Shown: positions 50,444 through 59,191 of the stretch, piece by piece | How the letters are laid out: each line of letters opens with the position of its first letter | Numbering within the stretch: the first letter of the stretch is position 1 | The notes under the pieces: generated by a model | What the model was told of the DNA's origin: nothing | What the model saw: the letters and a program-made list of their open reading frames with translations, nothing else | Database searches by the model: none | Translations under genes and position numbers: made by a program | Assembly (NCBI RefSeq): GCF_031119625.1 | Contig: NZ_JAVHZV010000027.1 | Coordinates: forward strand, 124,001-188,000 | DNA from: Pseudomonas sp. G34 | GTDB lineage: Bacteria; Pseudomonadota; Gammaproteobacteria; Pseudomonadales; Pseudomonadaceae | Length of the DNA stretch: 64,000 bases | Direction of reading: 5' to 3'

Positions 50444-50857
50444 CTACAGGCCGGACATCTTCTGGATGGCGGCGCGCAATTCGTCGTCCGAGCAATCACC
50501 GCAGGTGCCCTTGGGCGGCATGGCGTTGATGCCGTTGATCGCCGCCGCGAGGATGCCGTCCAGGCCGCCCTGGTGGTCGGCACGTTCCTTCCAGGCCGCC
50601 GTGTCGCCGATCTTCGGCGCACCCAGCAGGCCGCTGGTGTGGCAGGCCGTGCAATGCCTGGCAATGATGTCGTCGGCGCTGCGGGCGGCCCCCGCGGCGG
50701 CGGTCGCCACGGTTTCGACGCCCTGGCATTGCTGCCCGGCGATGCACACCTGGCCGACGGGTTTGATCCGCTCGGCAATCGCTTCGTCGTTGTTCGCCTG
50801 GGCGGTCACGGCCCATAGCGCCAGGGCGATGGCCGGCGCTAGCAGCATGCTTCTCAT
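50444..50857 (-). CDS. cycB: Cytochrome c5 family protein
   Basis: 137 residues with a Sec signal peptide (MRSMLLAPAIALALWAVTAQA). One heme site CTACH (69-73), a methionine ligand in the INAMPPKGTC segment (Met113) and Cys119-Cys122 that can form the disulfide typical of cytochrome c5. It carries electrons in the periplasm. A GTG three codons upstream (50866) is an alternative start. In P. aeruginosa cycB lies between xpt and pauR, as here. Confidence 0.9.
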   Translation of the reverse strand: MRSMLLAPAIALALWAVTAQANNDEAIAERIKPVGQVCIAGQQCQGVETVATAAAGAARSADDIIARHCTACHTSGLLGAPKIGDTAAWKERADHQGGLDGILAAAINGINAMPPKGTCGDCSDDELRAAIQKMSGL

Positions 50858-51004
50858 TGGGTTCACTCAGATGCCCTCATGGGTGGCTAATCACGCTCGC
50901 GGCCAGGGTTTCGCAAGCCGGCAAAGTATACCGACTGGCCTGGGCGGCGGGATGCGTGACCCCATGACGCAGATCAACGACGACGCAGATTGCCGGGCGT
51001 GAAC

Positions 51005-51553
51005 CTAGAAGTTGGCGGGCGTGGTGGCACTGATCAACCGCGCCGGCTGATCGAACGGATTGCGGAAACGGTGCGGCCGGCTGCTTTCGAAGTAGTAGCT
51101 GTCGCCACTTTCGAGGATGAACACCTCGTCACCGACGGTCAGCTCCAGGCGCCCTTCGACCAGCATGCCGGTCTCCTCGCCCTCGTGGGCGTACATCTCC
51201 AGGCCGGTGTCGCTGTGCGGCGGGTAGGTTTCATCGAGAAAGGAGATGGCCCGGCTGGGGTGCGCCTTGCCGATCAGCTTCATGGTGATCGCACCGCTGT
51301 GGATATCGGTGAGCTCACTGGCGCGGTAGACCACCTGCACCTGGTTGTCCTGCTCGGCTTCCAGGGAGAAGAATTCCACCAGCGACATGGGAATCCCGGC
51401 CAGCACCTTCTTCAGCGAGCTGATCGACGGGCTCACGCTGTTCTTCTCGATCATCGAGATGGTGCTGTTGGTAACCCCTGCCCGCTTGGCGAGTTCGCGC
51501 TGGGAAAGCCCTTTTTGCTTGCGGATCGATTGCAGGCGAAGACCGACGTCCAA
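51005..51553 (-). CDS. pauR: PauR/PuuR-type regulator (XRE HTH plus cupin)
   Basis: 182 residues. The HTH_3 domain (about 5-60) has LRLQSIRKQKGLSQRELAKRAGVTNSTISMIEKN and the cupin domain (about 105-178) ends LESGDSYYFESSRPHRF. The family represses gamma-glutamylated polyamine catabolism and is released by putrescine or cadaverine. The start codon is TTG at 51553 (no in-frame ATG fits), preceded by GGGGGTATCC. Orthologous context in P. aeruginosa: cycB-pauR-dadX-RidA-dadA. Confidence 0.88.
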   Translation of the reverse strand: MDVGLRLQSIRKQKGLSQRELAKRAGVTNSTISMIEKNSVSPSISSLKKVLAGIPMSLVEFFSLEAEQDNQVQVVYRASELTDIHSGAITMKLIGKAHPSRAISFLDETYPPHSDTGLEMYAHEGEETGMLVEGRLELTVGDEVFILESGDSYYFESSRPHRFRNPFDQPARLISATTPANF

Positions 51554-51602
51554 TGTTGGATACCCCCAGTGAAGCCATGAAAAGTGGTCTTATCATGGCG
51601 AC

Positions 51603-51633
51603 AGTGTTCAGTATTTACAACAGCCCGAACACT
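51603..51633. promoter_or_regulatory. Inverted repeat upstream of pauR
   Basis: AGTGTTC (51603-51609) and GAACACT (51627-51633), perfect 7-bp arms with 17-bp spacing, ending about 50 bp upstream of the pauR start. Position suggests an operator for PauR itself (autoregulation), but this is inference. Confidence 0.45.
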
Positions 51634-51721
51634 TGGGGTCGTATCCCGCTCAGAACCTGTTGATGATCTTCATGGGCATGAGGCGGCAGCTACAAGGTAG
51701 AAGCAGCCGTCACTGTTCCAG

Positions 51722-51788
51722 TGTGGGAGCGGGTGGGGACGCCTAGTCCATGCCCGCGAAAAATCACGGGCATGGCCCGTTCCCACGG
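51722..51788. repeat. REP-like palindrome (long variant)
   Basis: TGTGGGAGCGGG - TGGGGACGCCTAG - TCCATGCCCGCGA, then CACGGGCATGGCCCGTTCCCAC. It shares the GGGCATGGCCCG arm with the copies at 2647 and 52998, and has an extra GACGCCTAG segment in the left arm, like the copy at 52998. Confidence 0.8.
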
Positions 51789-51862
51789 GATAGGGGAACG
51801 GCCGCTTCTGCCACTAGCTGCCAAAATCGACGAACCTGGGCTGAACGATCATGAGCAGCCGC

Positions 51863-52936
51863 TCAGGCTTCGCTGTAGATCAGCGGCACCCGCCGCACAT
51901 TACAAAACAACTGGTAGGGAATGCTGCCGGCGGCCATGGCGACATCGCTGGCCAGCACGCCGCGGCCCCAGAACTCGACGCGGCTGCCCAGGCCGGCGCC
52001 CGGCAGATCGCTGAGGTCGACGGTGAGCATGTCCATGGAAACACGGCCGATGATGCGCGACGGCTGGCCGTCGATCAGCACCGGCGTGCCGGTCGGCGCA
52101 TGGCGCGGGTAACCGTCGGCATAGCCCATGGCGACCACGCCGACCCGCGTAGGGCGCTCGCTGACGAAGCGCGCGCCGTAGCCGACCGGCTCGCCGGCCG
52201 GCAAATCACGCACGCTGATGACCTTGGACTCCAGGGTCATCACCGGCTGCAACCGCGCGGCGACTTCCTGAGCCTGCTCGAACGGCGTGGCACCGTAGAG
52301 CATGATGCCGGGGCGCGACCAGTCGCTGGGGATGCTCGGCCAGCCCAGCAGCGCCGGCGAATTGCGCAGGCTGATCTCGGCGGCCAGGCCGTCGCGGGCC
52401 TGCTGGAACACCGCCAGCTGCTCATCGCTGCGCGGGCAATCGAGTTCGTCGGCGCGGGAGAAGTGGCTCATCAGCACGATCTTCGCCACCTTGCCGCTGG
52501 CCAGCAGGCGCCGGTAGGCGGCCTGGTAATCGGCCGGGTGGAAGCCGACCCGGTGCATGCCGCTGTCGAGCTTGAGCCAGACATTCAGCGGGCGCTTCAG
52601 CGCTGCCTGTTCGATGGCCTCGAGCTGCCACTGGGCATGCACCACTGTCCACAGGTCATGCTGCTCGATCAGCGCCAGTTCGCTGGCCTCGAAAAAGCCT
52701 TCGAGCAGCAGGATCGGCGCGCCGATGCCCGCCGCACGTAGTTGCAGGGCCTCTTCAATACAAGCCACCGCGAAACCATCGGCCTTATCCTCCAGCGCCT
52801 GGGCGCAACGCACTGCGCCATGCCCGTAGGCATCGGCCTTGACCACCGCCAGCGCACGGGCGCCAGCCAGCTCACGGGCCAGTTGGTAGTTGTGACGCAG
52901 GGCTTGCAGATCGATCAGGGCACGGGCGGGACGCAT
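51863..52936 (-). CDS. dadX: Catabolic alanine racemase DadX
   Basis: 357 residues, fold III PLP enzyme converting L- and D-alanine. The PLP lysine is in [13 protein letters not shown] near residue 34; the second catalytic Tyr lies in the later [11 protein letters not shown] region. DadX feeds D-alanine to DadA. It is the third gene of the dadA-ridA-dadX order, though a 190-bp gap with a REP repeat separates it from ridA, so it may be partly independent. Confidence 0.94.
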   Translation of the reverse strand: MRPARALIDLQALRHNYQLARELAGARALAVVKADAYGHGAVRCAQALEDKADGFAVACIEEALQLRAAGIGAPILLLEGFFEASELALIEQHDLWTVVHAQWQLEAIEQAALKRPLNVWLKLDSGMHRVGFHPADYQAAYRRLLASGKVAKIVLMSHFSRADELDCPRSDEQLAVFQQARDGLAAEISLRNSPALLGWPSIPSDWSRPGIMLYGATPFEQAQEVAARLQPVMTLESKVISVRDLPAGEPVGYGARFVSERPTRVGVVAMGYADGYPRHAPTGTPVLIDGQPSRIIGRVSMDMLTVDLSDLPGAGLGSRVEFWGRGVLASDVAMAAGSIPYQLFCNVRRVPLIYSEA

Positions 52937-52997
52937 GGTTATCTCGAAGGGCGTAAGAAGACATACAACAGTTGAGGCGCTAGACAGAGTTCTATCT

Positions 52998-53060
52998 GTG
53001 GAAGCGGGCGGGGCCGCCTAGGCCATGCCCGCGATTTTCGCGGGCATGGCCCGCTCCCAC
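52998..53060. repeat. REP-like palindrome (long variant)
   Basis: GTGGAAGCGGGCGGGGCCGCC - TAGGCCATGCCCGCGA - TTTTCGCGGGCATGGCCCGC - TCCCAC. Another copy of the REP family, sited between ridA and dadX. It may act as an mRNA-stabilising or terminator-like hairpin in the dad message. Confidence 0.8.
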
Positions 53061-53129
53061 AAAAGCGAACCGAGTTACGCTCAAGCCTTGATGACAGCCG
53101 GACAATCTCAGAGGGTCGCTAGCTAACCA

Positions 53130-53480
53130 TTAAGGCAGCGCCGCGATCACCGTCATTTCCACCAGCACATCCGGCGAATACAGCTTGGCTTCGACACAGG
53201 CACGGGCCGGCGACTGGCCAGCCGGCACCCAGGCATCCCAGACCTTGTTCAGGCCCTCGCGATCATCGATATCCTTGAGGAAGATGGTGATCGACAGGAT
53301 GCGCGTCTTGTCGGTGCCGGCCTCGGCCAGGAAGGCGTCGATGCTGTCCAGGGTCGCTTTGGTCTGCGCCTCGATGCCTTCGCTGTGTTTTTCATCCAGC
53401 TGGCCAGCCAGGTAGACGGTGCCGTTGTGAATGACGATTTCGCTCAGGCGCGGCTCAGTTCGCAGGCGCTGTATGGACAT
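53130..53480 (-). CDS. RidA family protein (enamine/imine deaminase)
   Basis: 116 residues. It has IRDxS-like motifs ([17 protein letters not shown]) and the C-terminal [15 protein letters not shown]. RidA proteins hydrolyse reactive imines made by PLP or flavin enzymes, sensible here because DadA makes 2-iminopropionate. It overlaps the 3' end of dadA by 26 bp, so translation is coupled. Confidence 0.92.
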   Translation of the reverse strand: MSIQRLRTEPRLSEIVIHNGTVYLAGQLDEKHSEGIEAQTKATLDSIDAFLAEAGTDKTRILSITIFLKDIDDREGLNKVWDAWVPAGQSPARACVEAKLYSPDVLVEMTVIAALP

Positions 53481-54753
53481 GGTTGTTCAACTCCTTGGGG
53501 CTACCGTAACGGGAAATATCCAGGCCTTCGCTGCTGATCTGCGGGCGCTTCCTGGCGATCAGGTCGGCCAGCAGGCGACCGGAGCCGCAGGCCATGGTCC
53601 AGCCTAGGGTACCGTGTCCGGTGTTCAGAAACAGGTTTCGATAGGGGGTGGCGCCAACGATCGGCGTGCCATCCGGGGTGGCCGGTCGCAAGCCGGTCCA
53701 GAACTCCGCCTGGCTCAGGTCGCCGCCCTGGGGATACAGGTCACCGACGATCATCTCCAGGGTTTCACGGCGGCGCGGGTTGAGGCTCAGGTCGAACCCG
53801 GCGATCTCGGCCATGCCACCGACGCGGATGCGCTGATCGAAACGGGTGATGGCGACCTTGTAGGTCTCGTCGAGAATGGTCGAGGTCGGCGCCATGTCCG
53901 GGTTGGTGATCGGCACGGTCAGCGAATAGCCCTTGAGCGGGTAAACCGGCGCGCGGATGCCCAGCGGCTTGAGCAGTTGCGGGCTGTAGCTGCCCAGGGC
54001 CAGCACGTAGCGGTCGGCGGTTTCCAGCTTGCCGTCGATCCACACGCCATTGACGCGGTCACCGGCAACGTCGAGGCGCTGGATGTTCTGCCCGAAGCGG
54101 AACTGCACGCCCAGCGCGGCGGCCATCTCGGCCAGCTTGCGGGTGAACAGCTGGCAGTCGCCGGTCTGGTCATTGGGCAGGCGCAGGGCACCGGCGAGCT
54201 TGTCGGTGACGCTGGCCAGGGCCGGTTCGACCTTGGCGATGCCGGCGCGGTCGAGCAGCTCATAGGGCACGCCGGACTGCTCGAGCACCGAGATGTCCTT
54301 GGCGGCGTTGTCCAGCTGCGCCTGGGTGCGGAACAGCTGGGTGGTGCCGAGCTGGCGCGCTTCGTAGCCGATGCCGGTTTCCGCGCGCAGTTCGTCGAGG
54401 CAGTCACGGCTGTACTCGGACAGGCGCACCATGCGCTCCTTGTTCACCGCATAACGGCTGGCGGTGCAGTTGCGCAGCATCTGCGCCATCCACAGGTACT
54501 GGTCGATATCGCCGGTCAGCTTGATCGCCAGCGGCGCGTGCTTCTGCAGCAGCCACTTGATGGCCTTCAACGGAATGCCCGGGGCCGCCCAGGGCGAGGC
54601 ATAACCCGGCGACACCTGGCCGGCGTTGGCGAAGCTGGTTTCCATGGCCGGGCCGTCCTGGCGATCCACGACCACCACCTCGAGCCCCTGGCGGGCCAGG
54701 TAATACGCACTGGCCGTACCGATCACACCGCTACCAAGCACCAGAACCCGCAT
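53455..54753 (-). CDS. dadA: D-amino acid dehydrogenase DadA
   Basis: 432 residues. Membrane-associated FAD enzyme that oxidises D-alanine (and others) to 2-oxo acids, giving electrons to quinone. The FAD loop [21 protein letters not shown] opens the protein; a flavin-contacting [10 protein letters not shown] region ends it. ATG 54753 starts the GxGxxG strand directly and has GAGGAGAAT upstream. First gene of the dad cluster. Confidence 0.95.
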   Translation of the reverse strand: MRVLVLGSGVIGTASAYYLARQGLEVVVVDRQDGPAMETSFANAGQVSPGYASPWAAPGIPLKAIKWLLQKHAPLAIKLTGDIDQYLWMAQMLRNCTASRYAVNKERMVRLSEYSRDCLDELRAETGIGYEARQLGTTQLFRTQAQLDNAAKDISVLEQSGVPYELLDRAGIAKVEPALASVTDKLAGALRLPNDQTGDCQLFTRKLAEMAAALGVQFRFGQNIQRLDVAGDRVNGVWIDGKLETADRYVLALGSYSPQLLKPLGIRAPVYPLKGYSLTVPITNPDMAPTSTILDETYKVAITRFDQRIRVGGMAEIAGFDLSLNPRRRETLEMIVGDLYPQGGDLSQAEFWTGLRPATPDGTPIVGATPYRNLFLNTGHGTLGWTMACGSGRLLADLIARKRPQISSEGLDISRYGSPKELNNHVHTAPAN

Positions 54754-54909
54754 ATTATTCTCCTCGCCGCGACGATGCACTGGCGTATTACGATTTGAGA
54801 AGTCGATGCGTACAGTATAGAAAGTGAATGGCAGTGCTTTTCACTGTATACACCCGTATATTCGAAGGGAATTCTGGCTTTAACAGCCTTTCACGGAGGG
54901 GTGCCGAGC
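54754..54909. promoter_or_regulatory. Divergent dadA - Lrp control region
   Basis: 155-bp AT-rich region. It has the near-palindrome CAGTGCTTTTCACTG (arms 54832-54836 and 54842-54846) and two related TACAGTATA/TGTATACA stretches (54811, 54845). In P. aeruginosa the Lrp-type protein DadR binds this region and activates dadA with L-alanine. The exact sites here are candidate only. Confidence 0.5.
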
Positions 54910-55398
54910 ATGCGTACGCAACATCAGAGCCGCCGCGAGCTGGACAAGATCGACCGCAACATCCTGCGCATCCTCCAGGAGGACGGACGGATCTCCTTCA
55001 CCGAGCTGGGCGAACGGGTCGGGCTGTCGACCACGCCGTGCACGGAACGGGTTCGCCGCCTGGAGCGTGAAGGCATCATCATGGGCTACCACGCCCGCCT
55101 CAATCCGCAGAATCTCAAGGCCAGCCTGCTGGTATTCGTGGAGATCAGCCTGGACTACAAGTCCGGCGACACCTTCGAGGACTTCCGCCGCGCCGTGCTC
55201 AAGCTGCCCCACGTACTGGAGTGCCACCTGGTGTCCGGCGACTTCGACTACCTGGTGAAGGCACGCATCAACGAGATGGCCAGCTACCGCAAGCTGCTCG
55301 GCGACATCCTGCTCAAGCTGCCCCATGTGCGCGAGTCGAAGAGCTACATCGTGATGGAAGAAGTGAAGGAGAGCCTGGCGCTGCCGGTGCCGGAGTAA
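54910..55398 (+). CDS. Lrp/AsnC-family regulator of the dad genes (DadR-like)
   Basis: 162 residues. Winged HTH at about 11-60 (RRELDKIDRNILRILQEDGRISFTELGERVGLS) and the RAM ligand domain at about 70-150. The ATG at 54910 is 10 bp after GGAGG; the alternative GTG at 54901 abuts that site. Divergent from dadA, matching the arrangement of PA5308 (dadR) near dadA. L-alanine is the expected effector. Confidence 0.9.
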   Translation: MRTQHQSRRELDKIDRNILRILQEDGRISFTELGERVGLSTTPCTERVRRLEREGIIMGYHARLNPQNLKASLLVFVEISLDYKSGDTFEDFRRAVLKLPHVLECHLVSGDFDYLVKARINEMASYRKLLGDILLKLPHVRESKSYIVMEEVKESLALPVPE

Positions 55399-55402
55399 TC
55401 GG

Positions 55403-55756
55403 CTAGACGAGCACCTGGCGGGTGCTGGCGATCAACTGGTGCACCTGGTGCTCCACCTGCGCCTCGATCGGCTGCTCGGGGCCGCGGCCGTGGGGGCATG
55501 GCAGATTCGGCGTGGTGCCGAACAGCCGGCAGATCAGCGGGCGCTGGTCGTATACCTGACAGCCCTGGGGCCCGAGATGCACGCAGTTGTACTCGGCCAG
55601 GGCTGCTTCCTGCTCGGCGGCGGTCTTGCGCGGCAGGCGCGACATTTCCTGCGAAGACGCGGTCACCGGGCCACAGCAATCGTGGCAGCCGGGAACGCAG
55701 TCGAAGCGTGGAATCTGGCGGCGCAGCAGGTCGATCTTGCGGCTGGTACAACTCAT
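55403..55756 (-). CDS. YkgJ-family cysteine-cluster protein
   Basis: 117 residues. Eight cysteines form the YkgJ Fe/Zn cluster pattern: FDCVPGCHDCCGPV, then CVHLGPQGCQVYDQRPLICRLFG and a last CPHGRG. Metal binding is predicted; the function is unknown. ATG 55756 is chosen over a start ten codons upstream because the family begins near the MSCTSRK segment. It ends 5 bp after the convergent Lrp gene. Confidence 0.85.
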   Translation of the reverse strand: MSCTSRKIDLLRRQIPRFDCVPGCHDCCGPVTASSQEMSRLPRKTAAEQEAALAEYNCVHLGPQGCQVYDQRPLICRLFGTTPNLPCPHGRGPEQPIEAQVEHQVHQLIASTRQVLV

Positions 55757-55908
55757 GGCAATGGCTCTGGAACGGCAGGCGAGCATGGTACAGGCGGGCC
55801 CAGCCAGCGCAAAGCTCGGCCTGCCAAGCTGATCGCCGGTTGGCTCACAGCGGATTCCGCGCTTATGCTTCGTCCATTTTTAGGCACATAACACTCAGGA
55901 TCCTGCAC

Positions 55909-57222
55909 ATGACCGTCCGTGCCCACCCGCCGGTTCATAGCGCCGAGCATGCGCCCTCGTATTACGCCGCCAGCGTCAACCAGGCCCTCGACTTGCCGGC
56001 CCTGCAAGGTGAGCAGCGTGCCGACGTGTGCATCGTCGGCGGTGGCTTCTCGGGCCTCAACACGGCCATCGAGCTGGCGCACAAAGGCCTCTCGGTGGTG
56101 CTCGTGGAAGCCCATCGCATCGGTTGGGGTGCCAGCGGGCGCAATGGCGGGCAGCTGATTCGCGGGGTCGGCCATGGCGTCGAGCAGTTCGAGCCGGTGA
56201 TCGGCAAGGACGGTGTGCGCGAGCTGAAGCTGATGGGCCTGGAGGCGGTGGAGCTCGTACGGCGGCGGGTCGCGCAATTCGACATCGCCTGCGACCTGAC
56301 CTGGGGTTACTGCGACCTGGCCAACAAGCCACGTGACCTGGCCGGCTTCGCCGAGGATGCCGCCGAGCTGCAGAGCCTCGGCTATCGCCACGAACTGCGC
56401 CTGCTGCAACCGGAACAGATGCACGAGGTGGTCGGCTCGCAGCGCTATGTCGGCGGCATGATCGACATGGGCTCGGGCCACTTGCACCCGCTCAACCTGG
56501 CGCTGGGCGAAGCGGCTGCGGCGCAGAGCCTTGGCGTGCGCCTGTTCGAACACTCACCCGCCACACGCATCGACTACGGCAGCGAAATCCGCGTGCACAC
56601 CGCCCAGGGCGTGGTGCGTGCCGGGCAACTGGTGCTGGCCTGCAATGCCTATATCCGCGACCTCAACCCGAGCCTGGGCGGCAAGGTGCTGCCGGCGGGG
56701 AGCTACATCATCGCCACCGAGCCACTGGGCGAGGAGCAGGCCAGCGCACTGATCCCGCAGAATATGGCGCTCTGCGACCAGCGGGTGGCGGTCGACTATT
56801 ACCGCCTGTCCGCCGACCGCCGCCTGCTGTTCGGCGGCGCCTGTCGCTACTCCGGCACCGACCCGGCGGATATCGCCGCCTACATGCGCCCGAAGATGCT
56901 CGCCGTATTCCCGCAGTTGCAGCACGTGCGCATCGAGTACCAGTGGGGCGGGATGATCGGCATCGGCGCCAACCGCCTGCCGCAGGTTGGCCGGCTCAAG
57001 GATCAACCCAACGTGTTCTACGCCCAGGCCTATGCGGGGCACGGCGTGAACGCCACGCACCTGGCCGGCAAGCTGCTCGCCGAGGCCATTGCCGGGCAAG
57101 CCGGCGGCGGCTTCGAGCTGTTCGCCAAGGTGCCGCACATGACCTTCCCCGGCGGCCGCCATCTGCGCTCACCCTTGCTGGCGCTGGGCATGCTCTGGCA
57201 CCGCCTCAAGGAACTGACCTGA
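55909..57222 (+). CDS. Gamma-glutamyl-polyamine oxidoreductase (PauB4/OrdL-like)
   Basis: 437-residue FAD-dependent amine oxidase of the DAO fold. The FAD loop VCIVGGGFSGLNTAIELA is at about residues 39-56. HRIGWGASGRNGGQLIRG is the flavin-contacting region typical of PuuB/OrdL/PauB. It oxidises gamma-glutamylputrescine or related amines. The gene after the Lrp gene in P. aeruginosa, PA5309 (pauB4), is the positional match. ATG follows CAGGATCCTGC. A symbol is withheld because PauB paralogs are hard to separate by eye. Confidence 0.85.
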   Translation: MTVRAHPPVHSAEHAPSYYAASVNQALDLPALQGEQRADVCIVGGGFSGLNTAIELAHKGLSVVLVEAHRIGWGASGRNGGQLIRGVGHGVEQFEPVIGKDGVRELKLMGLEAVELVRRRVAQFDIACDLTWGYCDLANKPRDLAGFAEDAAELQSLGYRHELRLLQPEQMHEVVGSQRYVGGMIDMGSGHLHPLNLALGEAAAAQSLGVRLFEHSPATRIDYGSEIRVHTAQGVVRAGQLVLACNAYIRDLNPSLGGKVLPAGSYIIATEPLGEEQASALIPQNMALCDQRVAVDYYRLSADRRLLFGGACRYSGTDPADIAAYMRPKMLAVFPQLQHVRIEYQWGGMIGIGANRLPQVGRLKDQPNVFYAQAYAGHGVNATHLAGKLLAEAIAGQAGGGFELFAKVPHMTFPGGRHLRSPLLALGMLWHRLKELT

Positions 57223-57278
57223 CTGTGTCCGTGCGCAGCCCGTAGCCTGCGGTTGAGCGCAGCGCTACCTGTCTCGAG

Positions 57279-57518
57279 TCAAAGTTTCCAGAACGGCAGC
57301 CTGGCTTCACGACGTGCCTGCTCGCGGCTCAGGCCGATGTCACGCAACTGCGCATCGCTGAGTTCGAGCAAGGCGCGCCGGGTGGTCAGGCGGCGCAGGA
57401 AGCATTGCCAACGGTGCGTCATCGCCATACGCGCCGGCACGCCCGACAGGCGCAGCCCTGCACCGCTCGCCAGCTCGCTGCCTTTCAAGGTCAATCGCAC
57501 ATCGCTCAGCCCGTTCAT
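57279..57518 (-). CDS. DUF1127 small arginine-rich protein
   Basis: 79 residues. The C-terminal 40 residues carry the DUF1127 motif: RALLELSDAQLRDIGLSREQARREA, then LPFW. Such proteins are small, positively charged and in alpha-proteobacteria bind RNA or ribosomes or act in phosphate and stress responses. It is divergent from the MocR-type gene at 57696, an arrangement often seen for DUF1127 genes controlled by MocR-type regulators. Confidence 0.82.
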   Translation of the reverse strand: MNGLSDVRLTLKGSELASGAGLRLSGVPARMAMTHRWQCFLRRLTTRRALLELSDAQLRDIGLSREQARREARLPFWKL

Positions 57519-57604
57519 GTCGCTCTCCTGCGCCCTGGGGGTATGGGAGATCATGATGGCGACTGCGGAAAAAGCATGACAGATGCAAAGAATCGGAATT
57601 AAAT

Positions 57605-57661
57605 CCATACAGATCCCGCCGATTGCCAACTGAATGGTCGATTGCAGGGCAATCTGTATGG
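57605..57661. promoter_or_regulatory. Candidate operator between DUF1127 and MocR genes
   Basis: CCATACAGAT (57605-57614) and ATCTGTATGG (57652-57661) are perfect 10-bp inverted arms about 37 bp apart. Within the spacer GATTGC occurs twice. They lie in the divergent promoter region and are likely the MocR protein's binding sites. Confidence 0.6.
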
Positions 57662-57695
57662 CTCCGCCAGCAATTTCCCAGACAGGTGCGCGAAC

Positions 57696-59129
57696 ATGAC
57701 CCTCTACACCAACCTCGCCGATCTGCTTGGTGAACGCATCGAGCAGGGCCTGTACCGCCCGGGTGACCGGCTGCCCTCGGTGCGCGCCCTGAGCCAGGAA
57801 CATGGGGTCAGCCTGAGCACCGTGCAGCAGGCCTACCGGCACCTGGAAGACCGCGGCCTGGCCCTGCCGAAAGCGAAGTCCGGCTATTTCGTGCCGCCAG
57901 GGCGCGACAAGCCGGCGCTGCCCAGGGTCAGCCGGGCACCGCAACGGCCCGTGGAGGTCTCGCAGTGGGATCAGGTGCTGGAGCAGATCGCCCCGCAGCC
58001 GCGGCCCGACTTCGTGCAGCTGGGCCGCGGGCGCCCGGATATCGACAGCCCGACGCTCAAGCCGCTGTTGCGCGCGCTGTCACGGCTGAGTCGCAAGCAG
58101 GAGCTGCACACCCTCACCTACGGCAGTATCCATGGCGACCCGCGCCTGCGTGAACAGATTGCCCGCCTGACCCTGGATTCCGGCTGCCAGCTGTCCTATG
58201 AGGACATCGTCATCACCACCGGCTGCCACGAGGCGCTGTCGGCCGCGATCCGGGCGATCTGCGTGCCGGGCGATATCGTCGCCGTCGACTCGCCGAGCTT
58301 TCATGGCGTCATGCAGGCCCTCAAGGGCTTCGGCATGAAGGCCCTGGAGCTGCCCACCGACCCGCTGACCGGGATCAGTATCGAAGCCCTGGAGCTGGCC
58401 CTCGAGCAGTGGCCGATCAAGGCCATTCAGCTCACGCCCAACTGCAACAACCCGCTGGGCTACATCATGCCGGAGGCCAACAAGCGCGCCCTGCTGGCCC
58501 TGGCCCAGCGCCACGACGTGGCGATCATCGAGGACGACGTGTACGGCGAGCTGGCCTTTCACTACCCGCGCCCGCGCACCATCAAGTCCTACGATGACGA
58601 CGGCCGGGTGCTCTTGTGCAGCTCGTTTTCCAAGACCCTGGCACCCGGTTTTCGGGTCGGCTGGATCGCCCCGGGGCGCTACCTCAACCAGGTGCTGCAC
58701 ATGAAGTACATGGGCACCGGCACCACCGCGCAGCTGCCGCAACTGGCACTGGCCGAATACATCGAGGGCGGCCATTACGAGCCGCACCTGCGCCGCATGC
58801 GTGGGCAATACGCGCGCAACCTGGAGCAGATGAGCGACTGGGTGAGCCGTTACTTCCCGCCGTCGGTGCGGGTCAGCCGCCCGCAAGGCAGCTTCATGCT
58901 CTGGGTGGAGATGCCCGAAGGCTTCGACAGCCAGCGCCTGAACCGCGAACTGGCCGCCGACAAGATCCAGATCGCCCCGGGCAGCATTTTTTCCGCCGCC
59001 GGCAAATACCGCAATTGCCTGCGCATGAACTACGCCTCGCGCCCCAGCCCGACTATCGAAGCCGCGGTGCGCAAGGTCGGTGAAACCGTGGCGGCCATGC
59101 TCGCAGCGTTGCCAGCGCCGAGAGACTGA
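57696..59129 (+). CDS. MocR-type regulator (GntR wHTH fused to aminotransferase fold)
   Basis: 477 residues. A GntR-type winged helix (about 1-67: YRPGDRLPSVRALSQEHGVSLSTVQQAYRHLEDRGL) is joined by a linker to an AAT-I aminotransferase domain. The PLP lysine is Lys313 in CSSFSKTLAPGFRVGW. Such proteins usually bind PLP and act as regulators. Divergent from the DUF1127 gene, its likely target. The exact ligand is unknown. Confidence 0.9.
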   Translation: MTLYTNLADLLGERIEQGLYRPGDRLPSVRALSQEHGVSLSTVQQAYRHLEDRGLALPKAKSGYFVPPGRDKPALPRVSRAPQRPVEVSQWDQVLEQIAPQPRPDFVQLGRGRPDIDSPTLKPLLRALSRLSRKQELHTLTYGSIHGDPRLREQIARLTLDSGCQLSYEDIVITTGCHEALSAAIRAICVPGDIVAVDSPSFHGVMQALKGFGMKALELPTDPLTGISIEALELALEQWPIKAIQLTPNCNNPLGYIMPEANKRALLALAQRHDVAIIEDDVYGELAFHYPRPRTIKSYDDDGRVLLCSSFSKTLAPGFRVGWIAPGRYLNQVLHMKYMGTGTTAQLPQLALAEYIEGGHYEPHLRRMRGQYARNLEQMSDWVSRYFPPSVRVSRPQGSFMLWVEMPEGFDSQRLNRELAADKIQIAPGSIFSAAGKYRNCLRMNYASRPSPTIEAAVRKVGETVAAMLAALPAPRD

Positions 59130-59191
59130 ATTTTTCCCAGCGCAGCGTCGTCCTATCAGCACATCCGGACAGCCGATTGGAGGCTGCAACT

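Larger units (their letters stand above)
51554..51862. other. Gap with pauR promoter region and a REP palindrome
   Basis: Contains the inverted repeat at 51603-51633 and the REP-like element at 51722-51788. Otherwise no gene or RNA is seen in these 309 bp. Confidence 0.6.
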
